20,537 nt of DNA, taken from positions 1 to 20,537 of the forward strand of contig JALKBU010000932.1 in the NCBI GenBank assembly GCA_023091735.1, read 5' to 3'. The notes under the pieces were generated by a model that was not told the origin of the DNA, searched no databases, and saw nothing but the letters and a program-made list of their open reading frames with translations. Position 1 is the first letter of the stretch; each line of letters begins with the position of its first letter. The stretch is from Trichomonas tenax (Eukaryota > Parabasalia > Trichomonadida > Trichomonadidae). Shown here in pieces: positions 1 to 8,799 of the stretch. The translations under genes were made by a program, and so were the position numbers.

Positions 1-588
1 CCTATTGACACTTTTCCATTTTTCCCGCCCAAACACGTAACTTTACTTTATTTTGACATCCTGACTTTACATGTCAAAAATAAGTTACATGTCAGAAAAG
101 CACGTTGTTCTATTTTGTCCCAGTCCCACTTTTTTTCCAGAAGTCCATTTTTTATCTTCCAGAATCTATTTTATCTTCCAGATTTGCATCCCTATGTAAT
201 ATCATCGAATCGTTTGAAGACCATCTAGTGATTATGTACTTTAATTAATCAAGACTTTAATGAACATCCAAATTAAATCAAATAAATCTGTGCTATTGGT
301 CTGTATATCATTGATAATTCGATATAAGTCTGGAAGTGGCACTTTTTCTCAAAAGTGAGCCCTAATTTTTGAATCTCAGTACATACCATGATTGGAAAAA
401 TATTACTATGATATGAATAACAAGCAATGTTTGCTGAATTAAAATATGCAAGATGAGGAGAATAAGTCTATGATTGATATATCAATATTATTTAAAAATA
501 TGTGTATTTTTGTGTCTGTGTATATAGTTCTGTTTAGTATGTTGTTGTCATGAGTGTATGAGTGATTATTTGGAGATTTGAGTCAGAT
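1..588. other. Intergenic AT-rich stretch, no gene seen
   Basis: No reading frame here looks like a protein. Small local repeats are visible: the unit TCTTCCAGA recurs within about 150-185, and ACATGTCA occurs twice near 70-98. A short hairpin-like sequence lies near 331-354 (GGCACTTTT facing AAAAGTGAGCC). Similarity to the region before 13695 may begin around 575, but it is too weak to place exactly. I see no promoter that clearly belongs to the hairpin array downstream. Confidence 0.5.
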
Positions 589-1470
589 TTGTTTCTATTG
601 TCACATACACCGGGGAAATGCCATTTATAGCATGCTTAAATGGCCTTTCCACTGTGTATTGGACAATAGAAACAACTTTCAAAGCTCAATCGATTCATAT
701 CTTTTGAGACTCTCTCGTTGTTCTATACCAGTGCAGCACCGTGGGTAGATATTTCGTTTCCATGTCCCAATGCTGCATTGGCACAGAACAACGAGAGAAT
801 CGCGAAACTCCAACAAATGTTGTGTTTCATGACATAATCGCAGTGATACTGTTACACCATAGTAGCGGTGCATTATCACTGGCATTATGGCATGAAACAC
901 AACTTTTCGAAATGCAATAAACTATCTGACTGGAATGATGTTTTTCCGAGTGTGAATGATATAAAGATGGTGCTGTTGACTTTGATACCACAACACCATC
1001 TATATATCAATCACACTCGGAGTGATTTTCAAAACATCAGCAATATATTTGTTATCTAGTCATATTCACAGTGCCGATGTCACATCGCAACATATTGTGT
1101 GACTGTCTCAACGTAAGGAAGGCTAGACAGTAAAGATTAGTTAATGAAGAATTAGAATTATATTTTTATGAAGGTATTTGCTGTAATATTATAATGTATA
1201 TCTTAGTAGAGACATTATGATGTTATAATATAAGAAATTTAATATTTTTGACAATATGGCGTGTAAAATAATTTTTTTGACATATATCATGATATATGTT
1301 TGAAATTAGAAAAATACTTTTATTGTATATTTATATTTTACATATGTAATGTATGATAATAAACGAATAAAAAGTATATATTATACGTGATAAAAATAAG
1401 ATAAATAAATTTTGGTTATTTTGTCTAGATACTTTATGGAGACGTTCGGTTGGAAATGTATGTATTGGAC
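575..1470 (+). repeat. Dispersed repeat copy A (hairpin array plus AT-rich tail)
   Basis: The similarity to the copy at 13675-14560 does not stop at the hairpins. Past 1135 the two sequences can still be lined up for about 300 bp, for example the shared stretch AATTTAATATTTTTGACA and the neighbouring TGTAAAATAATTTT at 1237-1275, matching 14343-14385. The tail has accumulated more differences and indels than the stems. Ends are approximate; I found no terminal inverted repeats or target-site duplication at them. Confidence 0.6.
589..1134 (+). ncRNA. Five-hairpin array, copy A (candidate structured RNA)
   Basis: Five long inverted repeats follow one another. HP1 is 589-675 (14 perfect base pairs at the foot, then a mostly paired upper stem). 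HP2 is 711-798 (14 perfect pairs, 711-724 with 785-798, continuing upward). HP3 is 819-903 (13 perfect pairs, then 14 of 17 more). HP4 is 936-1039 (9 foot pairs, 11 pairs 945-955 with 1011-1021, then an apical stem). HP5 is 1048-1134 (13 of 14 pairs including G-U, enclosing an inner GTCACA/TGTGAC stem). Spacers are 8-35 nt. The same five hairpins recur at 13695-14242 with paired substitutions, so folding appears to be what is conserved. Short frames overlapping the array on both strands differ between copies and are probably accidental. Transcription, strand and function are not shown by the sequence. It could be a pri-miRNA-like or siRNA-producing transcript, another structured RNA, or a DNA-level repeat. 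The strand given is arbitrary. Confidence 0.55.
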
Positions 1471-2187
1471 ATATTTTTGAATTTGCAATAAACCATTCAA
1501 AAGAAACTAAAATAGAGCAAGAAGGAAAAAAGTGAGAAAAGTGACTGTATTTAAGTTCAAAAATATATTGTTTGATATTATATAAACATTCAAAATGCCA
1601 CATATTGTATTTCTGAGCATTTTCAATTTTTGAAAGGAAAGCCGCTGCAATAACGATCTACATATTGTATCATTATAAATATGTGTGTAATTATGTGAAA
1701 ACTATACAATAATCTGACTCATAGAATATATTGAGAGAGCAATTAAGAAACGTGTTTTTTATATATGACATTAGATATGTAATATATTGCTATTTTACGT
1801 CATTCAATATTTGTGAGCGCTTTTTCTGAGCATTCAAATGTTTGTTATTAATTATGATGTAATTCTGTTGTATAATAATCATCCAATATTATTTTTAATA
1901 TTAAAATCTTTTTATTTTGGCTTAAAATCATAATCAAAATACAATACAAATATTATCCAATATTTTTTTATATTAATTTTAAATTGTAGAGGTATACCTC
2001 TCAATTTTTCTTCTCAAATATTTATTACTTCAGTATTTCCTTTTACAATAGATATACATTATATAATAGTCATTATTTATTTTATGCTTTTTGACACATT
2101 AAACAGGCGTATATACGCATACACAGAAATACACACACTTTTTTTGAAATTCCAAATTATTAACTTTTTCCAAACATTCATAAAATA
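1471..2187. other. Intergenic AT-rich stretch, nothing assigned
   Basis: Very AT-rich sequence with frequent stops in all frames. I see no motif-bearing reading frame, RNA gene or clear repeat. Confidence 0.5.
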
Positions 2188-2560
2188 TCATCTACACACG
2201 AATATCATTATAAGAAATGAAACAAATGACCATTTATGCCATTTGCACCCACATAAAATCAAAATAAGTTGAGTAATTCTATACATTAAATTGCATCTAT
2301 GGCAATTCCCAATCGCTGTAACATAGATTGATAGATACATACCTGCTCGATATACTACCAAGAGCTGAGCTTTTAAAAATGACCAAATATTTTTTTCGAA
2401 GATGTACTTTGAAAAATGCGACGACTCAATTCGGAAAAATAAAGTAATATTCTCGTCTTGAATGATTTTCAACGATATCTATAAGTTTGTCTATTGCATC
2501 CAGGTTGTACTTTCCAACATCTAAAAGCCAGCATGCTTTGAGATCTATTTCATTATCCAT
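2188..2560 (-). pseudogene. Frameshifted coding relic of unknown family
   Basis: On the minus strand an ATG at 2558-2560 opens a 44-residue frame (begins MDNEIDLKACWLLDVG) that ends in TGA at 2426-2428. A second minus frame, open from 2472 to 2188, overlaps its end and reads on with protein-like composition (for example FSKYIFEKNIWSFLKAQL). A single frameshift near 2430-2470 would join the two into one frame of roughly 120 residues. The N-terminal part has balanced codons and the residue mix of a soluble helical protein, unlike the AT-rich surroundings. I do not recognise the family. The alternative is that only the 44-residue piece is a genuine relic and the rest is chance. Confidence 0.4.
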
Positions 2561-2915
2561 ACCGTGTGAGATGGATAAAAAAATGTAGTAAAAAACCGTT
2601 TTGCGGTGATTCAGTGAGAATGAATGATTTTTTCAGAAGAATATTACATATTTTTAAGTCTGGATTTAACTGCAGCATATTTTCAACTCGGATACAAAGA
2701 ACATATGTTTATCGATTTTAAATGAAAAAATACCGAGAAATCATGCATTGCAATCATAAAAATCAGGTCAAAACCGATTTTTATATTCTAGAGTTGATCG
2801 AAAAAGTTTGAGAGAAGTTTACATTGTAAACCAATCAAATTATTGTATGGCAGTATATCTTAAGTTAAATAAAAATTATAGAAAATGAAAATTCAAACAA
2901 ACGTGATATGAACTG
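2561..2915. other. Upstream region of the RhoGEF-Kelch gene
   Basis: AT-rich intergenic DNA between the minus-strand relic and the RhoGEF gene. No gene is seen. The promoter of the gene at 2988 should lie toward the end of this stretch or just after it. Confidence 0.4.
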
Positions 2916-2921
2916 TCACTT
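2916..2921 (+). promoter_or_regulatory. Possible initiator (TCACTT) for the RhoGEF-Kelch gene
   Basis: TCACTT fits the trichomonad initiator consensus TCA+1YTW. It lies about 70 nt before the ATG at 2988, farther than usual (mostly within about 20 nt), and no better match is closer. It may be coincidental. Confidence 0.25.
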
Positions 2922-2987
2922 TTCCTATAAATGAAATATTTATAATAACCGATTATTCTGAAATGAGAGATATAAAAAAATAAAGAA

Positions 2988-5528
2988 ATGAGTAAATATG
3001 GTGTTGTTCAAATCTTGCACATCCCTTCACGAAAATACTATTTAATGCCGCTCTACGACATGATCCATGCAAGGATGAAGACATCAGAGATATTAAAAAC
3101 TTTCAAAGAATTTATTAATTCACCCGAGGACTTAATCTTATCTCTTCGATCTATTTCTGGTTTTTCTTTAATACTCGACGATATGGATGATGTCTTTGCC
3201 TTGTGTCCGGAGCTCCAAATGCTTCCCAGCAAAAAATTCGAAACAGAGCCAGCAAACTTCTTTTTGGCAGCCAGTTCCATAAAAGATAAAGCACAGAGAT
3301 CGATTACTGTTACATTTCCAGTTATTTCTACAGAACTACAGCTTTATTACAATTATACTCTTTCACTTAAATATCCGTTAAAGCTTAAAAAGATTTTGAC
3401 TCATCTCGGCCACGTCCACGATGTCCCGGCCGAGCTTATTGACAATTCATTTAAGGTATATTCCGTCAGCGGAGATGAATATCAACTAGCTCAGCCATTA
3501 GTCAAAATAGTCAATGATTTCTTGTACAACAAAATATACATTGTCTATGACGCCACAGAAAAGGCAGAGAAAGTCATGCGTATGCGTTATATGTCAGTCA
3601 AAGAAATCGTCGACACAGAAGGAACATATGTTGAGACACTTAGAGGTTTCGAAGCCAATGTTGGTGGATTCTTCAGGAAGACAGGGTGGGTTCCAAAGGA
3701 ATTATACACGATGTTGCTTCAATCTGCTTCATATATCTTAAGCCTTCACGAAGAAATGTACAATGACTTCCTTAAGATCGACATCGACTATATGGCATGT
3801 GTCGGATGGGTTTTCAAGAAATTTGTTCCATTCTTAAAGATTTACTTAAATTACATGGCAACATTCGATCAAGTCCTCAGCATTATCAAAAAGTACCTGC
3901 TCGACCCGCAGTATGAATCCATTTTCGAAGAATTCAGAATGTCGGAATACGCAAAAGAAATCAGATTCGATGGAATCCTCATCAAACCCGTCCAACGTGC
4001 GCCAAAGTACAAACTTCTCATCCGCGAGACCTTCAAATACACATCAAAGCACCATCCAGACTACAAGAACCTTATCGATGCGATGAACATGTGCATAATC
4101 TCAATGAAGACTCTAGATGAGAATGTTTTGCATCTCGAAAGACGCCAGCAGGTCTTCGAGTACAGCAACGCATTCAAGCCAAGGGCTGCTATCATCCAGC
4201 CAAATCGTGAACTTCTTCACCTCGCACATCCACAGAAGAAGGATACGTTCGGCTTCTTCGTCTTCTCAGATGAACTCTGGATCGCTCTCTACAAGAAAGG
4301 CAGCTACTCACTCAAGCGCCAGGTCAACTACAACGAAGCTGTTATGCTTCCATATGCAAACAACTCCATTTGCCTCAGACTCGATGGCGAAGATTCTATT
4401 TACTCTCTCCCAGACACAAAGTCCAGAGATAAGTTGGTCAAATTCTTCAGAGAAGCGTCCATCTTAAGACAGAGATCGATCGGCTGCGACGTTACAATGA
4501 CAATCAAAGCCATCCCGCAGGCAAGCTGCCCGGTACCATCCCTTCAGAACCACTCCATGGTTTACGTCAACGAATACCTCTACATCTATGGTGGTCTCTT
4601 GAAGGACTCGACAATCAACGAAGACATGTATATGGTCCACACGACAGACATGAGTGTCCAGGTCTTCAAGCACGGCTCAAGATGGCCACCAGCACGTCAG
4701 CAGGCTGCTATGGTCACAAGAGGGCCCGAGATCTATATCTTCGGCGGTACACAGGATGGAAATACAGCTCTCGGTGATCTCTGGAAGTTCAACACAGCAA
4801 GGCCATCATGGTCACATGTCAATCCAGCTGACAAAATTGTTCCACCACCAGCTATCGCTCCATCCATATACGCGACAGATGATTATATGATAATGGTTTG
4901 TGGTACAGATTTGATGGAAGTCTGGAAGTTCACATTCATTGAAATGAAGTGGACAAAACTCAATTCCGGCCGATTACCACTCAAGCCAATCATTGGTGGC
5001 AGCTTGATTCATGTTCCAAAGAACTCATACCTCCTTGTCGGCGGTACTTGCGTTGATGGAAAGTCCAACGACAATGTCATCCTTATCTCAAAGGGTGGCA
5101 AATATATCAGCTTAGCAGAAGTCAATGGTTTGACACTCATCGACAGAAACTCTCGTGCAACATGCTTGATTAACAACACAATTGTTGTTCCAGGCACACG
5201 CCGCGATCCAGTCATGCTTTGCTTGATGCTTGATAGCCACACGTGGGTGATTCCTCGCGTAGTCGGAAACTACATCGCTGCTGATAATGCAGCTTCTGCA
5301 ACAGATGGACAAGTCCTCTATCTTCATGGTGGTGTCAACGACGTCAATGAAGTCATATCAGTTATCTATAAGATCACAACAAAGACAGACTTGAAGGAAA
5401 TCGGAAACATTCTCGGTCTTCAGGATCCATTCGGTGAAGATCCACTTCTCAAGAGAATGGTTTTAGTTCCAACATCTATCAAAGATGTACCGTACGATCA
5501 AGCGGATGCTCCTGCTAAGAAGCAGTAA
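2988..5528 (+). CDS. RhoGEF (DH-PH) protein with C-terminal Kelch repeats
   Basis: An 846-residue protein predicted to activate Rho/Rac GTPases by catalysing GDP release. Residues 1-195 are unassigned; stretches near 35-85 and 125-195 could be ubiquitin-like folds, which is inference. The DH domain spans about 200-385: the first conserved helix carries VKEIVDTEGTYVETL near 203-217, and the hallmark KPVQR is at 333-337 within ILIKPVQRAPKYKLL. A PH-like domain follows at about 390-495, ending in a helix (SRDKLVKFFREA). Kelch repeats occupy about 520-805, shown by YIYGG (532-536), YIFGG (583-587), LLVGG (around 684) and LYLHGG (around 778). No signal peptide or membrane segment is seen, so it is probably cytosolic, with the Kelch propeller binding partners or cytoskeleton. 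The start is the first in-frame ATG. Codon use shifts: roughly the first 190 codons are AT-rich, the rest prefer C-ending codons. Domain calls rest on motifs; the substrate GTPase is unknown. Confidence 0.93.
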   Translation: MSKYGVVQILHIPSRKYYLMPLYDMIHARMKTSEILKTFKEFINSPEDLILSLRSISGFSLILDDMDDVFALCPELQMLPSKKFETEPANFFLAASSIKDKAQRSITVTFPVISTELQLYYNYTLSLKYPLKLKKILTHLGHVHDVPAELIDNSFKVYSVSGDEYQLAQPLVKIVNDFLYNKIYIVYDATEKAEKVMRMRYMSVKEIVDTEGTYVETLRGFEANVGGFFRKTGWVPKELYTMLLQSASYILSLHEEMYNDFLKIDIDYMACVGWVFKKFVPFLKIYLNYMATFDQVLSIIKKYLLDPQYESIFEEFRMSEYAKEIRFDGILIKPVQRAPKYKLLIRETFKYTSKHHPDYKNLIDAMNMCIISMKTLDENVLHLERRQQVFEYSNAFKPRAAIIQPNRELLHLAHPQKKDTFGFFVFSDELWIALYKKGSYSLKRQVNYNEAVMLPYANNSICLRLDGEDSIYSLPDTKSRDKLVKFFREASILRQRSIGCDVTMTIKAIPQASCPVPSLQNHSMVYVNEYLYIYGGLLKDSTINEDMYMVHTTDMSVQVFKHGSRWPPARQQAAMVTRGPEIYIFGGTQDGNTALGDLWKFNTARPSWSHVNPADKIVPPPAIAPSIYATDDYMIMVCGTDLMEVWKFTFIEMKWTKLNSGRLPLKPIIGGSLIHVPKNSYLLVGGTCVDGKSNDNVILISKGGKYISLAEVNGLTLIDRNSRATCLINNTIVVPGTRRDPVMLCLMLDSHTWVIPRVVGNYIAADNAASATDGQVLYLHGGVNDVNEVISVIYKITTKTDLKEIGNILGLQDPFGEDPLLKRMVLVPTSIKDVPYDQADAPAKKQ

Positions 5529-6090
5529 TTTTTTATGTAAAATCTCTTTCACATATCACCACACCCTTGAGCTGCTCGATAAAATATAGAAACACTTGAG
5601 TTAAGATATGTTCGCAAGGATAGAATCAGAAATTTTTCAAAAAATAGTCTAAAAATGTTTGATGCAAGCAAAAATCCATTAACACTAATCAACCCTAAGA
5701 GAATAATAAAGAAATAGCCATATGTTATCGAATAAATGAAATTTGATGAAATGTGATTAAATATTTTGGTCATTTATTTAAAAGTACTTGCACTCCTTCC
5801 GCCCAGCCGATTTGTCCCCTGCTACGCATGTCGACTTCCATGAAAATTCACGCCTGTAATGCACATAGTGTTCGACATGCGTATCCCCTGCGCATAGGGT
5901 AGACACTACGAGTGTTGTAGAGTATTCATTGAAAGATAGAAAGAAAGTTACTGTAAATTGACGGATTTTTCTGAAGCTCGAAAACTCCGCATAAGGATGC
6001 TAAAGATATGCAAAATCCCAATGCGGGTAAAAAAGCTTATACGCATCTGACATATTCATAAGCATGCGGCTGTTATACGCAAAGTACGTT
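5529..6090. other. Intergenic region with 12-bp inverted repeat
   Basis: No gene is supported. A GC-richer segment at about 5790-5925 contains TACGCATGTCGA at 5823-5834 and its exact reverse complement at 5872-5883, each near a CCCCTGC. A third copy of the motif lies at 8294-8305. This could be a remnant of a mobile element's ends. Confidence 0.45.
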
Positions 6091-6186
6091 ATTGATAAGA
6101 AAGTAATATATTTTATGACTGTTTCTAAGGATTATTGAGTGTTAAAATTGAGCACGCACTATGGATTATTGATAAGAAGTAATATA
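6091..6186 (+). repeat. Imperfect tandem duplication with a 77-bp period; second copy interrupted by the TIR element
   Basis: ATTGATAAGAAAGTAATATA at 6091-6110 runs on into TTTTATGACTGTTTCT. A near copy begins at 6168 and breaks off at the TA of 6185-6186. Its continuation, TTTTATGACTGATTCTATGG, appears immediately after the inserted element, from 7461. The first copy therefore looks like the uninterrupted version of the insertion site. Confidence 0.7.
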
Positions 6187-7458
6187 TAGGGTGTGCAAGG
6201 GTGTGTTTAGTGCAGAAAGATAGAGAATGAGTTGAAATGTTATAATAACATCATTATAAACCCTATCAAATTTAAGCATTATAAATATGGTTTGAAGTTT
6301 CTATTTCGATTATAAGTCACTCAAATATCACAATTTTGATATCCGTCATTTTTTTGCACAATTTTGGTATCAAAATTGTTTCTTGCTTGAATATAGTGAC
6401 CAATAGCAAAGTACAGATCAATATAAGCATATGCATAGATAGGCCGAAAGATTATGAATCTGAATCTATAGAGCAAAATAAAAAATCATGGCTGTGTAAC
6501 TTGAATAACTCTATAAAAGCGAAACTGAATTTTTTTGTGAAATTTCAAAAAAGTGAAAACACTTTCATCATTTGTCATGATGTCATATTGTGTTCATAAT
6601 CAACTACAATCTATATAATGTTAATATCCAATAAGTATATATCTTATTTATATATATTATATCGTTATTTTCCTTCATAATATCTGTATCAGATCAAAAT
6701 AAAAAATTACGTCATATTTTTCAAATTTGTAATTGAAATGCTGTTTTGATTATATACATCAAACTTGACATCATTCAATTGCAGATGGTAATAGAACATC
6801 AACTATAGATCCGTTGTGTCCCTAAGGAAAGTAATTGGCATATCTCAGTAATTAATGTAAAAGCAAATATTCGATGGGAATCAAATTTTTGTCAAAAAAA
6901 TTGTGTTTGCGGAGAAAACATGTCTTTCGAGATTTTCTTTTTCATATCATTAATAAATCATCTATCTACTAATGTTATTATAATCAATACTGTATCTATT
7001 ATATTTGGTAACCATTGTCTATGTCTTTTATCAATCATTGGGTTGACTGTAATGAAAACAAAAAAATCTCATCTCAGATTGTCAAAATTCAAACCGTCTC
7101 TATTTATGGGATTGCTTATCAGCAACCTAAGATTCAGTTACAATTATGAGTATATCCATAGATTATATACGATGTATACTATACGTATAATAGCAGAGAA
7201 AGATTGTTTCAAAAAATTTTTGAAGAGAGAGTGAAAATTTTTCTTCGTCACATCAAATGAATGAACATTTTGACGCCAATTTTTCCCGCGAAACCGCTCT
7301 CGGACTCAATTTTGATTTTATATCCCGCCATGGCGCCAAAATTATATGACACATTTCTCTATATAAGAGTCATTATAGGTGTATATTATATATATGTTAA
7401 TAGAATGATTCAGATTTGCTCCAATCTTTCTGCGCTAAAGACACCCTTGCACACCCTA
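6187..7458. mobile_element. 1,272-bp TIR element with TA duplication (Tc1/mariner-like, decayed)
   Basis: The ends form inverted repeats of 35 bp: 6187-6221 (TAGGGTGTGCAAGGGTGT...) against 7424-7458 (...ACACCCTTGCACACCCTA), with two mismatches. TA flanks both ends (6185-6186 and 7459-7460). Taking the element as starting TAGGG and ending CCCTA with one TA duplicated restores GTAATATATTTTATG, which is the sequence of the unoccupied tandem copy at 6103-6117. TA target duplication is the hallmark of the Tc1/mariner superfamily, and the length is close to that of trichomonad mariner elements (about 1.3 kb, established knowledge). Inside I find only short AT-rich frames, such as 6336-6599 and 6920-7234, and no recognisable DD(34)D catalytic motif. 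It is either a decayed autonomous copy or a non-autonomous one that needs a transposase made elsewhere. Confidence 0.8.
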
Positions 7459-7460
7459 TA

Positions 7461-7911
7461 TTTTATGACTGATTCTATGGCAAGAGTTATTATGGAGTAT
7501 ATTTATCGTTTAATGAAACTTCCATTTTAACTTTGTCTGCCTATAATAAAAAAAAATTATTTTTTTTTACAAATCGTAAGTGCGTAACAGTTTGGCGTAT
7601 GTCCAAAAAAAATACGCCATTGGAAAATGCGTAAGTTCCGCATACTTACATACGCAAATGTATGGATCGGAAATTGTCCGACCAGATTGTTCGGCCATTT
7701 TATTTTCTATCAATTGAGTGCCCGACCATGATGTTTTGAACATTATTTATGTCATTTTTTGTGTTTTTTTATCTTTCAATAGAAAAATCTTGAAATTTTT
7801 GAAAAATAAATAATGCAAATCGATTTATTTTATGTTTACAATGTGATGCTACAAAAAATTTCAAAATCTCAAATTTTTCAAAACATTATTGGGTTATTCA
7901 GATAGTAATAT
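7461..7911. other. Intergenic AT-rich region with small inverted repeats
   Basis: After the element's target site there is no gene. TGGCGTAT (7593-7600) and ATACGCCA (7612-7619) form an 8-bp perfect stem, and TGCGTAA or TACGCA motifs recur around 7576-7660. No function can be assigned. Confidence 0.4.
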
Positions 7912-7954
7912 GATGTTGGCGGTGGAATGGCGAAGTCATTCCACCGCCAACATC
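7912..7954. repeat. Perfect 18-bp inverted repeat with 7-nt loop
   Basis: Arm 7912-7929 (GATGTTGGCGGTGGAATG) is the exact reverse complement of 7937-7954; the loop is GCGAAGT. The arms are much richer in GC than the flanks. There is no T-run right after it on either strand of the kind expected for an intrinsic terminator, which eukaryotes do not use in any case. It could be the core of a foldback element, a cruciform-forming site or a structured RNA. Confidence 0.75.
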
Positions 7955-8517
7955 TAAATGCGTCATTTGTAAAGTTCACAATTTATAAAATTAACTTTTG
8001 TAAAGTTCTCAAGTTAGTTAGTGATGGTATATTTACACGTCAGAGTCAGTGGTACAAACTCGGGTCCCCCATGTAGGGATTAAATTTTTCATTTCTTTCA
8101 AAACAAACGTTATTATTGATTGTAAATCTTATGACTTTATTAAAAAATGTAAAGCTATTAAAAAAGAGGCTTCACTCCTATATAGAGGATTAAAATTTTG
8201 AAATTTATTTCAAAATCAATGTTAAAAATAATTTTTGACTAACTAACTAACACTGGACACCGCTCTCTTTCACTTGCACACATAACCGCTTTTTCGACAT
8301 GCGTATTTAATAAAAGGCAAATAGAAATTTTTTCGAAACTGAAAAATTCTTGAAAAATATTCCAAAAATTCAAAATTTGAGAATTCTCAACATTTCAAGC
8401 ACAAAAAACACAGCCATATTGCTTATAATATAGCTAGATATTTTCCTGTACTCAAAGTTTGATATCCTCTTTATTTCGAGCTAATAATCAATAATGGAAA
8501 ATTAACCTTAAAGGAAA
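7955..8517. other. Intergenic AT-rich region with TTAG-type inverted repeat
   Basis: AGTTAGTTAGT at 8012-8022 and ACTAACTAACT at 8238-8248 are inverted copies about 215 bp apart. Between them two related sequences containing GGATTAAA and a following TTTCAAAA recur (about 8077-8105 and 8186-8212). TTCGACATGCGTAT at 8293-8306 exactly repeats 5871-5884. No coding frame is credible. Confidence 0.4.
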
Positions 8518-8726
8518 TTGAGAGGATGTCATATCGTTTTCGGTGCACCCTTAAGGAAGATTGCGCGAGGTGCCACGAAAAATAACCTCCTATTGCTTCC
8601 TGAGCCTTTAAGGCCTTCAACAACAAATATGACAAATAAAAATGGCCGTGGAGATGATTTGGAGATATCGGCTTGGCACAAGGAAGGGCTCCTAGCCAAC
8701 TTCTTCATCTGCTTCATCATCGTCAT
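8518..8726. other. GC-richer patch, possible degraded gene fragment
   Basis: Base composition rises sharply against the flanks, and open frames exist on both strands. On the minus strand one frame reads DDDDEADEEVG followed by a stop (TAG at about 8693-8695), which looks like the acidic C-terminus of a protein, but it is closed by a stop only a few codons upstream. No family is recognised. It may be a relic of a gene end or of an insertion. Confidence 0.3.
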
Positions 8727-8783
8727 CTCTATATTATTCCTTGGTTATAATAAGATGGAAAAATTTGTTTTGAGTGAAAAGGT

Positions 8784-8795
8784 AAAAAAGAAAAA
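8784..8795 (-). terminator. Pol III oligo-T terminator of the tRNA
   Basis: Read on the minus strand, five T (8791-8795) lie just 4 nt past the tRNA 3' end, and a second run of six T follows (8784-8789). This is the usual RNA polymerase III stop signal. Confidence 0.75.
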
Positions 8796-8799
8796 GTGT

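Noticed and set aside
679..1059. Short frames across hairpin array A on both strands, and equivalents at 13699-13938 and 13975-14166
   Set aside because: They exist because the arms are reverse complements. The frames are not conserved as proteins between the copies, whereas pairing is conserved.
6336..7234. Transposase coding sequence inside the TIR element
   Set aside because: The frames at 6336-6599 and 6920-7234 show no helix-turn-helix or DD(34)D motif and are as AT-rich as noncoding DNA.
8238..8254. ACTAACTAACTAACACTGG as a trichomonad intron 3' end (ACTAACACACAG motif)
   Set aside because: The last bases do not match, no 5' splice motif (GTAYGT) fits upstream, and no coding sequence lies on either side.
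8650..8726. Minus-strand box C/D snoRNA suggested by ATGATGA near the start of the GC-rich patch
   Set aside because: No CTGA box D at a suitable distance and no terminal stem.
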